Below are positions 1 to 5,117 of a stretch of DNA of 8,245 nucleotides, piece by piece. The notes under the pieces were generated by a model, which was not told the DNA's origin, did no database searches, and saw only the letters and a program-made list of their open reading frames with translations. A program made the position numbers and the translations under genes. The stretch is taken from the NCBI GenBank assembly GCA_947177085.1, contig CAMWTD010000088.1, positions 1 to 8,245 of the forward strand, given 5' to 3'. How positions within the stretch are numbered: the stretch's first letter is position 1; each line of letters starts with the position of its first letter. The stretch comes from an uncultured Desulfovibrio sp. GTDB taxonomy: Bacteria; Desulfobacterota; Desulfovibrionia; Desulfovibrionales; Desulfovibrionaceae.

Positions 1-412
1 CGCCCGCCCATGGGGAACGGCCGCCGGCGAGCTTCTGTTCCGCAGCCGCCGTCTCCTTATGCGGGGACGGCGTCAACGCCTGCGCGGTCTTGTCTTCCTG
101 CGGCTGCTCCGGCCCCTCCGCCGCCGCGTCGTCGGCAGGGACAGGGCCCTTGCGCGCGCACCAGAGCAAAAGGCCCGCAATGGCCGCGCTGGCGCAGCCA
201 AGCAGGGCCAGGGCCGCGGGCCTCGACAGAAGCTCGCTCAGCAGGGCATAGAGCGCGCCCAGAAGGAGCGCGAGGCCGGCCGCGCCGAAGATCAGGCCCA
301 GAGAGAGCAGGGCCGCCCGGCGCACGGTGCGCAGGATGCCCGCCTCAAGCAGCCGTCCCTCGGCCTCGCAGAGGTCGCACAGGCTGACGACCAGTTCCGC
401 CAGGCCCTTCAC
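1..412 (-). CDS. YqjE-like two-helix membrane protein (holin-superfamily type), 3' end cut by window
   Basis: This gene reads leftward without a stop through the window edge, giving 137 visible residues. I chose the GTG start at 412-410 because a GAGG lies 11 nt upstream and the start falls 8 nt after the stop of the DUF883 gene. The frame is open further upstream, so a longer start is not excluded. A short amphipathic N-terminus (residues 1-32) precedes two hydrophobic helices at about 33-57 and 64-86, then a hydrophilic Ala/Pro/Glu/Gln-rich tail. A DUF883 protein followed by a small two-helix protein matches the enterobacterial yqjD-yqjE arrangement, in which YqjE belongs to the Phage_holin_3_6 family. 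The assignment rests on topology and gene order, since no catalytic motif exists in this family. It is probably an inner-membrane protein of unknown biochemical role. The long tail after helix 2 is more than E. coli YqjE has. Confidence 0.7.
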   Translation of the reverse strand, partial: MKGLAELVVSLCDLCEAEGRLLEAGILRTVRRAALLSLGLIFGAAGLALLLGALYALLSELLSRPAALALLGCASAAIAGLLLWCARKGPVPADDAAAEGPEQPQEDKTAQALTPSPHKETAAAEQKLAGGRSPWAG

Positions 413-420
413 GCGGGGGG

Positions 421-738
421 CTACCTCAAGTTCCGGAACAGGCAGGAAAAGACGCAGCCAGCGCCAAAAGCGATGAGCAGGCTCGTCATGGGATTGCGGC
501 GCACCTGGTCGCTCACTTCCTCCATGCCCGCCGCGCCCGCGTCCTGGAACTTGCGGGCCTGGTCCTGGGCGAGATGGCGATAGTGCTCGAGCTCGCGGGA
601 AAGGCGCGAGGAAAGCTCGCCGCCGAGCTCGTCCTTCCTGTCCCTCAGCGTCTCGAGCAGGCTGTCCATCTGCTCGCGCACGCTGTTAAGCTCCTTCCGC
701 AGTTCCTCCACCGTATGTTCGTGATGGTTGTCAGCCAT
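421..738 (-). CDS. DUF883 (YqjD/ElaB-like) C-tail-anchored membrane protein
   Basis: This 105-residue protein has the layout of the DUF883 family. A charged N-terminal helix (about residues 9-68) with heptad character (VEELRKELNSVREQMDSLLETL) is followed by a short linker and the family-like RRNPMTSLL motif at 80-88. A single C-terminal hydrophobic helix (about 84-100) ends in FRNLR. In E. coli, YqjD is anchored in the inner membrane by this helix, associates with ribosomes and is made in stationary phase. The same role here is inference. The ATG at 738-736 is supported by GGAGAG 6-8 nt upstream. An in-frame extension reaching into metN is antisense shadow. The gene lies first in a unit with the YqjE-like gene and is divergent from metN, with its own promoter at 809-837. 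Cysteines at 95 and 99 in the membrane helix are unusual but not diagnostic. Confidence 0.85.
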   Translation of the reverse strand: MADNHHEHTVEELRKELNSVREQMDSLLETLRDRKDELGGELSSRLSRELEHYRHLAQDQARKFQDAGAAGMEEVSDQVRRNPMTSLLIAFGAGCVFSCLFRNLR

Positions 739-808
739 GTTTCTCTCCGTTGTTGTGGCCAGGCCCCGATAGAGGCGCACCCGGAGGCCGCCTGCCCGGC
801 CAGGCGAA

Positions 809-837
809 ACTTTACATAGGGGGGCGGCCATTGGCAA
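809..837 (-). promoter_or_regulatory. Sigma70-type promoter for the DUF883/YqjE-like unit
   Basis: Read on the minus strand, a -35 element TTGCCA (837-832, 5 of 6 to consensus) is separated by exactly 17 nt from a -10 element TAAAGT (814-809, 4 of 6). This would start a transcript near 802, giving a leader of about 65 nt before the ATG at 738. It is the best promoter-like match in the divergent gap. Direct evidence is base matching only. Confidence 0.55.
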
Positions 838-848
838 GCCCCGCCGCT

Positions 849-876
849 TTGCCTTTGCCGCGAAACGTGCTATGCC
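849..876 (+). promoter_or_regulatory. Weak candidate promoter for metNIQ
   Basis: TTGCCT (849-854, 4 of 6 to the -35 consensus) is followed after 16 nt by TATGCC at 871-876, which is preceded by TGC in the manner of an extended -10. A transcript would begin near 882, just at the foot of the leader hairpin. The match is poor, and an upstream or non-sigma70 promoter is possible. Confidence 0.28.
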
Positions 877-882
877 CACCGG

Positions 883-909
883 GCGTGGCGGGATGCACCC
901 GCAAGACGC
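883..909 (+). promoter_or_regulatory. Leader stem-loop immediately upstream of the metN ribosome binding site
   Basis: GCGT (883-886) pairs with ACGC (906-909), enclosing a perfect 5-bp stem GCGGG (888-892) / CCCGC (898-902) with loop ATGCA. G887 opposite AAG forms an internal loop. The GGAGG ribosome binding site (913-917) follows three bases later. It can itself be held in a small competing hairpin, CGCC (909-912) / GGCG (916-919), which shares C909 with the first stem. Mutually exclusive folds around a ribosome binding site are what a translational switch would need. The sequence matches no riboswitch class that I can recognise, and GC-rich DNA folds readily by chance. Confidence 0.3.
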
Positions 910-921
910 GCCGGAGGCGGC

Positions 922-1944
922 ATGGCGGACGAGCCCATCATCAAGATCGAGCACCTGGAAAAGAAGTATCCCGGCCACGGCGAGCCCGTCTATGCCCTGC
1001 GCGGCATCGACCTCTCCATCGGCAAGGGCGAGATCTTCGGCATCATCGGCAAGAGCGGCGCGGGCAAGTCCACCCTGGTGCGCTGCATCAACCTTCTGGA
1101 GCGTCCCACGGCCGGCCGGGTGATGTTCGAGGGGCGCGACCTCTGCGCCCTCTCGGGCGCGGCTCTGCGCGAGGCGCGCCGCTCCATGGGCATGATCTTC
1201 CAGCAGTTCAACCTGCTCATGCAGCGCACGGCGCTCGAGAACGTGCGCTTCCCGCTGGAGCTCGCGGGCGTCTCCCGCGCCGAGGGACGCCGCCGCGCCG
1301 AGGAGCTGCTCGACATGGTCGGCCTCTCCGCGCGCATGGGGGCCTATCCCTCCCAGCTTTCCGGCGGCCAGAAGCAGCGCGTGGCCATCGCGCGCGCGCT
1401 CGCCACGCGGCCGCGCGTGCTGCTCTGCGACGAGGCCACCTCGGCGCTGGACCCGGCCACCACGGATTCCATCCTCGCGCTGATTAAAGACATCAACGCG
1501 CAACTCGGCATCACGGCCGTGGTCATCACCCACGAGATGCGCGTCATCGACCAGATCTGCAGCCATGTGGCCATCATCAGCAAGGGCGTCATCGTGGAGC
1601 ACGGGCCGGTGGAGGAGGTCTTCTTCCACCCGGCAACCGAGGCGGCGCGCAAGCTGGTGCTGCCCGAGGCGCTCCAGAACCTGCCGCTCGACAAGTGCGA
1701 CAATCTCTACAGGCTTATCTTCAACGGGCGCTCCTCCTTCGAGCCGGTCATCTCCAACCTCGTGCTGCACTGCGGCTGCCCGGTGAACATCATGTATGCG
1801 GACACGCGCGACATCGGCGGCACGGCCGTGGGCCAGATGGTGCTCCAGCTCCCGGACGCGAAAGACACGCGCGAGCGCATCATGGCCTGGGCGAAGGAGC
1901 GCGGCCTCGCGCTGGAAAAACTGGAGGACGCACCCCATGATTGA
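922..1944 (+). CDS. metN: Methionine ABC importer ATP-binding protein MetN
   Basis: This 340-residue protein is full length for MetN (about 340) and hydrolyses ATP to drive methionine import at the inner-membrane face. All ABC motifs are present: Walker A GKSGAGKST (43-51), Q-loop in FQQFNLL (93-99), signature LSGGQKQR (146-153), Walker B VLLCDE (166-171), D-loop SALD (174-177) and switch histidine H204. After about residue 262 a NIL domain follows, with the stretch TAVGQMVLQLP (301-311). In E. coli MetN this domain binds methionine and shuts the transporter when internal methionine is high. The ATG at 922 has GGAGG at 913-917, only 4 nt upstream. The last 8 nt overlap the start of metI, indicating translational coupling. 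The NIL domain and the neighbouring metI and metQ separate it from other amino-acid importer ATPases. Transport of D-methionine or related compounds is also possible. Confidence 0.96.
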   Translation: MADEPIIKIEHLEKKYPGHGEPVYALRGIDLSIGKGEIFGIIGKSGAGKSTLVRCINLLERPTAGRVMFEGRDLCALSGAALREARRSMGMIFQQFNLLMQRTALENVRFPLELAGVSRAEGRRRAEELLDMVGLSARMGAYPSQLSGGQKQRVAIARALATRPRVLLCDEATSALDPATTDSILALIKDINAQLGITAVVITHEMRVIDQICSHVAIISKGVIVEHGPVEEVFFHPATEAARKLVLPEALQNLPLDKCDNLYRLIFNGRSSFEPVISNLVLHCGCPVNIMYADTRDIGGTAVGQMVLQLPDAKDTRERIMAWAKERGLALEKLEDAPHD

Positions 1945-2599
1945 CGAAAAGACGCTGGAGATGCTCCTCGTCGGAACCTGGGACACCATCTACATGACCG
2001 TGGTGGCGACCTTCTTTTCCTACGTGTTCGGCATCGTCATGGGGGTGGCGCTCGTCATCACGCGAAAAGGCGGCATCCGCCCGCACGCCGCGTTCTACAG
2101 CGTGCTCGACGTGGTGGTGAACCTCACGCGCTCCTTCCCCTTCCTCATTCTCATGATCGCGGTCATCCCCTTCACGCGCTTCCTCGTGGGCACGACCATC
2201 GGCAACAACGCCACGGTGGTCCCGCTGGTGCTGGCGGCCGCGCCCTTTGTGGCGCGCCTGGTGGAATCCTCCCTGCTGGAGGTGGACCACGGCGTGGTGG
2301 AGGCGGCGGAAAGCATGGGCGCAAGCGTCTGGCAGATCATCTGCAAGGTGCTTATTCCCGAGGCGCTGCCCTCGCTCATCAACGGCAGCGCGGTAGCGGC
2401 CATCACCATCCTCGGCTATTCGGCCATGGCGGGCGCGGTGGGCGGCGGCGGCCTCGGCAAGCTCGCCATCATGTACGGCTACAACCGCTACCAGACGGAC
2501 ATCATGATCATCACGGTGGTCCTGCTCATCATCATCGTGCAGGCCATCCAGAGTTTCGGCAACTGGGCCACGCGCCGCTCGGACCGGCGCGGCGGCTAG
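1937..2599 (+). CDS. metI: Methionine ABC importer permease MetI
   Basis: This 220-residue inner-membrane permease matches the usual MetI length (about 217). Hydrophobic segments lie at about 17-42, 55-79, 92-108, 149-169 and 186-205, consistent with the five-helix MetI fold. The EAA loop that docks on MetN is clear: EAAESMGAS at 122-130, with the trailing hydrophobic and Pro residues VLIPEALP at 138-145. The N-terminal TWDTIYMTVVATFFSYVFG and the central NLTRSFPFLILM are typical family stretches. The ATG at 1937 is preceded by GGAGG (1923-1927, 9 nt spacing) and overlaps the end of metN by 8 nt. An in-frame upstream extension from 1796 lies entirely within metN in another frame and is rejected. 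The C-terminus is a short Arg-rich cytoplasmic tail. Confidence 0.95.
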   Translation: MIDEKTLEMLLVGTWDTIYMTVVATFFSYVFGIVMGVALVITRKGGIRPHAAFYSVLDVVVNLTRSFPFLILMIAVIPFTRFLVGTTIGNNATVVPLVLAAAPFVARLVESSLLEVDHGVVEAAESMGASVWQIICKVLIPEALPSLINGSAVAAITILGYSAMAGAVGGGGLGKLAIMYGYNRYQTDIMIITVVLLIIIVQAIQSFGNWATRRSDRRGG

Positions 2600-2608
2600 G
2601 CGGGCGCG

Positions 2609-2631
2609 GCGGGCGGCCTCCGGCAGCCCGC
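2609..2631 (+). promoter_or_regulatory. GC-rich intercistronic hairpin between metI and metQ
   Basis: GCGGGC (2609-2614) pairs with GCCCGC (2626-2631). Inside it, after a G-A mismatch, GCC (2616-2618) pairs with GGC (2622-2624) around a TCC triloop. No T-run follows, so it is unlikely to be a full terminator. Such hairpins can protect upstream or downstream mRNA and allow unequal expression of a binding protein relative to its transporter. That role is inference. Confidence 0.35.
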
Positions 2632-2670
2632 GTGCGGCATCACCCTCAACAACAGATGAAGGAAGAGCAC

Positions 2671-3471
2671 ATGAACAAACTCCTTATCGCGGCGGCCCTT
2701 GTGTCCGGTCTTTGCCTCGCGGGCGCGGCCCACGCGGCCACCACCCTCACCGTGGGCGCGTCGCCCACGCCCCACGCCGAGATCCTCGGCGAGGCCGCCA
2801 AGCTGCTCAAGCCCGCGGGCATCGAGCTCAAGATCGTGGAATATTCGGACTATGTGCAGCCCAATGTGGCGCTCGACAGCGGCGACCTTGACGCCAACTA
2901 TTTCCAGCACAAGCCCTATCTCGACGACTTCGTCAAGCAGAAGGGCGTCAAGCTCGCCTCCATGGGGCCGGTGCACTACGAGCCCTTCGGCATCTACGCC
3001 GGGCGCTGCAAGAACCTGAAGGACCTCAAGGACGGGGCCATCGTGGCCGTGCCCAATGACGCCACCAACGAGGGGCGCGCCCTGCTGCTGCTCCAGGACC
3101 AGGGCCTCATCAAGCTGCGGCCGGAATCCGGCCTCACTGCCACCACGCGCGACATCGTGGAGAACCCCAAGAACCTCAAGATCGAGGAGATCGAGGCCCC
3201 GCAGCTCGTGCGCGCCCTGCCGGACGTGGACGTGGCCGTGGTCAACGGCAACTACGCCATTCTCGGCGGCCTCAAGGTGGCCGAGGCGCTCGCCGTGGAA
3301 GCGGCGGACTCCATGGCGGCGTCCACCTACGCCAATGTGCTCGCCGTGCGCGAAAAGGACACCGCCCGCCCCGAGCTCCAGGCGCTCTATGAAGTGCTGG
3401 TGAGCCCGGAAGTGGCCAAGGCCATGCGCGACAAGTACGCCGGCGCGGTGTTGCCCTCGGTCGCCAAGTAG
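2671..3471 (+). CDS. metQ: Periplasmic methionine-binding protein MetQ (NlpA family)
   Basis: This 266-residue protein binds methionine in the periplasm and delivers it to MetNI. A signal peptide is plain: MNKL, a hydrophobic core and a signal peptidase I-type AHA-A site after residue 22. Family landmarks follow: TLTVGASPTPHAEIL (25-39), NYFQHKPYL (77-85), the highly conserved PNDATNEGRALLLL (128-141) and VNGNYA (191-196). Unlike E. coli MetQ it has no proper lipobox. The only cysteine in the signal peptide (C15) is preceded by Ser-Gly-Leu, with Leu at -1, so the mature protein is probably soluble rather than lipid-anchored. I chose the ATG at 2671 because AAGGA (2659-2663) lies 7 nt upstream and the signal peptide begins there. 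Earlier in-frame starts (GTG 2632, ATG 2656) would add a charged stretch before it. It is the last gene of the met operon, 71 nt after metI. Confidence 0.95.
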   Translation: MNKLLIAAALVSGLCLAGAAHAATTLTVGASPTPHAEILGEAAKLLKPAGIELKIVEYSDYVQPNVALDSGDLDANYFQHKPYLDDFVKQKGVKLASMGPVHYEPFGIYAGRCKNLKDLKDGAIVAVPNDATNEGRALLLLQDQGLIKLRPESGLTATTRDIVENPKNLKIEEIEAPQLVRALPDVDVAVVNGNYAILGGLKVAEALAVEAADSMAASTYANVLAVREKDTARPELQALYEVLVSPEVAKAMRDKYAGAVLPSVAK

Positions 3472-3496
3472 AAGAATCGCACGAGGAAAAAAGAGG

Positions 3497-3527
3497 TGCG
3501 GCGGCCGGCGACGGCCGCCGCATTTCT
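3497..3527 (+). terminator. Intrinsic terminator of the metNIQ operon
   Basis: A perfect 11-bp stem, TGCGGCGGCCG (3497-3507) with CGGCCGCCGCA (3512-3522), closes on a GNRA-type GCGA tetraloop and is followed by TTTCT. It begins 25 nt after the metQ stop. The T-run is short and interrupted, so some read-through into the PilZ gene, whose ATG is only 17 nt after the stem, is possible. Confidence 0.72.
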
Positions 3528-3539
3528 GCGGCCAAATCC

Positions 3540-4508
3540 ATGAGTTCACGCGACAGCTATCACCTCTGGCATCCGGACATCCTGGGCATCTTCCAGGCCG
3601 CCAAGGCGCAGGGCGCGCCCGTCACGCTCCAAAGCCACATGCGCCTCGACGCCGCCAACGAGGCGGACGTGACCATGCGCTGCGGCATCACGGCCGTACG
3701 CGGCCAGGTGGCGCGCTTCAGGGCGGACGGCTACGATTTCTCCTTCGGCAACCGCGCCCCGCAGGACCCCGGCTGCACCTACGCCTTTGCCGTGGACCTG
3801 CCCCGGGCCATCCGGGATGTCATCCGCGTGGAATATGAGGGGCGCGCCACCATCCTTGACCGGGCGCTCGGGCGCAACAACCTGCCCAAGGCGCTGGAGC
3901 TCCGCGTCTCCCTGCCCTCGCGCATCCGGCGTCGCCGCCGCCACGACCGCATCCCCTGCCGCCCCGGCAGGGTGGAGGGCGCGGGCCTCGTGCTGGTGGA
4001 GGCCCCGCCGCGCCGCCCGCAGGACCTCGCGCGCCTCATGGAGGCGGCGGCCGCGCAGGGAGCCCCGCAACTGCTCAACCTTTCGGTCAGCGGGGCCTGC
4101 CTGCTCGCCGGCGAGGCCATCCGCCAGAAGCTTATGGCCGCGCAGGAGCGCTATCTCGTGGCTTTCACGCCGCTCACGCCCGCGCGCACGCCAAGGCCGC
4201 TGGCCTTTCTCGGGCGCAAGGTGGGCGTTTACCCGCGCCCCGGGGGCCGGGCGGCGCTGCGCATCCGCTTTTCGGAAGAGCTGGACTGGAACGGGGACGA
4301 ACTGCGCTGGCTGAATATCGAGCGCAACGGCTCGCCCGTGCTGGCGCGCCTGCTCAGGCACTGGGAGACCCTGGACGCCGAGGAGGCAGCCCGCGCGGCC
4401 GAAGCGGAAGAGAAGGCCCGTGAGGAGCGGGCCGCCATCGAGGCCGAGGCCGAGCGCGCCTGCGATCTCGGGCTGCCCGTGGCCTTCCTGGACGAGGAGG
4501 AGCCGTAG
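3540..4508 (+). CDS. PilZ-domain protein, likely cyclic-di-GMP effector
   Basis: This 322-residue cytoplasmic protein carries both hallmarks of a PilZ cyclic-di-GMP-binding domain. An arginine cluster RIRRRRRHDR (128-137) contains RxxxR at R133/R137, and NLSVSG (180-185) fits the (D/N)xSxxG motif. The gap between motifs, about 43 residues, is longer than in most PilZ domains and includes a Pro/Arg/Ala-rich insert (about 155-176). Residues 1-120 form a beta-rich N-terminal region like the YcgR-type partner domain. The C-terminus (about 279-308) is an Ala/Glu-rich helix, probably coiled, ending in an acidic tail. No signal peptide or membrane helix is visible. The ATG at 3540 has no recognisable ribosome binding site, and the metQ terminator stem ends 17 nt before it, so the true start or promoter is uncertain. 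It converges on a type I secretion operon across the repeat region. A link to adhesin or motility control is inference. Confidence 0.82.
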   Translation: MSSRDSYHLWHPDILGIFQAAKAQGAPVTLQSHMRLDAANEADVTMRCGITAVRGQVARFRADGYDFSFGNRAPQDPGCTYAFAVDLPRAIRDVIRVEYEGRATILDRALGRNNLPKALELRVSLPSRIRRRRRHDRIPCRPGRVEGAGLVLVEAPPRRPQDLARLMEAAAAQGAPQLLNLSVSGACLLAGEAIRQKLMAAQERYLVAFTPLTPARTPRPLAFLGRKVGVYPRPGGRAALRIRFSEELDWNGDELRWLNIERNGSPVLARLLRHWETLDAEEAARAAEAEEKAREERAAIEAEAERACDLGLPVAFLDEEEP

Positions 4509-4526
4509 CCATCAAAGAAGGCTACG
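4504..4526 (+). terminator. Stem-loop at the PilZ stop codon
   Basis: CGTAGCC (4504-4510), which includes the TAG stop, pairs perfectly with GGCTACG (4520-4526) across a 9-nt loop. No T-run follows. It may stabilise the 3' end of the PilZ mRNA or act as a weak or Rho-assisted terminator. It is equally the left end of the structured gap. Confidence 0.3.
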
Positions 4527-4603
4527 AGCGTGGCTCTTCCGCTTCCCCGGCTGGAGCGTAGCGGAAGACGGGTGCTGCGACCGGATGGCGGCGCGAAGCG
4601 CCG

Positions 4604-4655
4604 TGCCCGTTGACGAGCAAAGCGAGTCCTACGGGCATCGACAGCAGCGATGGTG
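4604..4655 (+). repeat. Diverged third relative of the direct repeat
   Basis: The stretch GTTGACGAGC ... GAGTCCTACGGGCATCGACAGCAGCGATGG resembles the front part of the two main copies (GTTGGCGAGTC ... CTTACGGATAGCGACAG). It keeps the order cgag, tacgg and cgacag, with small indels. Its own arms TGCCCGT and ACGGGCA pair. Similarity is by eye and modest. Confidence 0.4.
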
Positions 4656-4668
4656 CCGGAAGAATCCT

Positions 4669-4685
4669 AAAAAATAAGATTTTTT
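4669..4685. terminator. A/T-only stem-loop, possible bidirectional terminator tract
   Basis: AAAAAAT (4669-4675) pairs with ATTTTTT (4679-4685) around AAG. On the plus strand it supplies the only long T-run downstream of the PilZ gene, preceded by a bulged hairpin around CATCG / CGATG (4636-4652). On the minus strand it supplies a T-run for leftward transcripts. It is 160 nt from the PilZ stop, so assignment as its terminator is tentative. Confidence 0.35.
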
Positions 4686-4894
4686 GCTGCTTGCAAGGAA
4701 GATAAAAATTGCGCTAGCCGTTGGCGAGTCCACGAGCCTTACGGATAGCGACAGTGGCATCGTTGGCTAACTTTCGCGGTAACTAACTGCTGTCTCCATC
4801 CGTAGCTTCCTGCGTCGCAACGGCTGAAGCTTCGCAGGGAGTGTACTTAAGTACTCGACCAAGAAAATTTTTCTCTGACGCGGCAAGCAGCAAA
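4683..4894. repeat. 12-nt perfect inverted repeat bracketing copy A
   Basis: TTTGCTGCTTGC (4683-4694) and GCAAGCAGCAAA (4883-4894) are exact reverse complements. They enclose copy A and the palindrome GTACTTAAGTAC. The second arm abuts copy B. They look like terminal inverted repeats of a small element, but no target-site duplication could be identified. Confidence 0.5.
4711..4830 (+). repeat. Direct repeat copy A, foldable into a long imperfect hairpin
   Basis: This copy aligns without gaps to 4895-5014 at an offset of 184 nt. The last 93 nt (4738-4830) differ at about 12 positions, and a 44-nt core (4783-4826) is identical. Outer arms AGCCGTTGGCGA (4716-4727) and TCGCAACGGCT (4815-4825) pair with one bulged base. 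Inner arms TACGGAT and GACAG (4740-4754) pair with the CTGTC and ATCCGTA parts of 4790-4804. Confidence 0.85.
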
Positions 4895-5014
4895 GCGGTA
4901 GCCGTTAGGAGGCTCTGCCTGCTTACGGATAGCGACAGCGGTTTCGCTGATTGTCCTACGCGGTAGCTAACTGCTGTCTCCATCCGTAGCTTCCTGCGTC
5001 GCAACGGCTGGAGC
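4895..5014 (+). repeat. Direct repeat copy B, foldable into a long imperfect hairpin
   Basis: This is the partner of copy A, with the identical 44-nt core at 4967-5010. The outer arms AGCCGTT (4900-4906) and AACGGCT (5003-5009) are retained but shorter than in copy A. The inner arms TACGGAT and GACAG pair as in copy A. Differences concentrate in the apical part (about 4939-4966), as expected if the stem rather than the loop is maintained. Confidence 0.85.
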
Positions 5015-5117
5015 AAGGCTGTTTTTGACGGATAATTTCGGCGTTACCCGTGCAGCATAGCGCATCGTCAGCCCACAAGTACAGCAAGACTTAAGCGAAC
5101 CGGGGACAAGTTCTGGC

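Larger units (their letters stand above)
4511..5040. repeat. Gene-free repeat and hairpin array between pilZ-domain gene and secretion operon
   Basis: This stretch has no credible gene. Open frames inside it follow the repeats, lack ribosome binding sites and resemble nothing. It holds two long direct repeats, one diverged relative and several dyads: TCTTCCGCT (4535-4543) / AGCGGAAGA (4560-4568), CGGCGC GAA GCGCCG (4589-4603) and TGCCCGT / ACGGGCA spanning about 4604-4637. It also holds an A/T-only stem (4669-4685) and the 12-nt palindrome GTACTTAAGTAC (4843-4854). Its base composition is clearly less GC-rich than the flanking genes, most of all at 4661-4711 and 4841-4875. From about 5041 to 5117 I see no further structure and no terminator for the leftward secretion operon. 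The nature of the array is unknown. Candidates are REP/MITE-like elements or a structured RNA. Confidence 0.8.

Noticed and set aside
883..921. Known SAM riboswitch upstream of metN
   Set aside because: The leader is too short for SAM-I and I could not match the conserved cores of the short SAM or SAH classes. I keep it only as an unclassified fold.
739..1989. Open frame antisense to metN continuing upstream of the DUF883 gene
   Set aside because: It is the shadow of a GC-rich coding strand. Only the part from 738 downward has a ribosome binding site and family-like sequence.
2596..3549. Long open frame antisense to metQ
   Set aside because: It is His/Gly/Arg-rich low-complexity translation opposite a clear MetQ, with no family resemblance and no ribosome binding site.
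4420..4677. 85-residue open frame overlapping the PilZ gene end and the gap
   Set aside because: Its first third is out-of-frame PilZ coding sequence and the rest runs through hairpins. It is best seen as chance.
4843..4854. GTACTTAAGTAC palindrome as an operator or phage attachment site
   Set aside because: A single 12-nt palindrome with no neighbouring regulator, integrase or promoter gives no support beyond its symmetry.
4604..5014. CRISPR array
   Set aside because: There are only two good copies of about 120 nt, far longer than CRISPR repeats, no regular short spacers and no cas genes.
4783..5016. 77-residue open frame on the minus strand in the repeat region
   Set aside because: Both ends lie in the direct repeat, so its N- and C-terminal parts come from repeat sequence. 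No ribosome binding site or recognisable domain is present.
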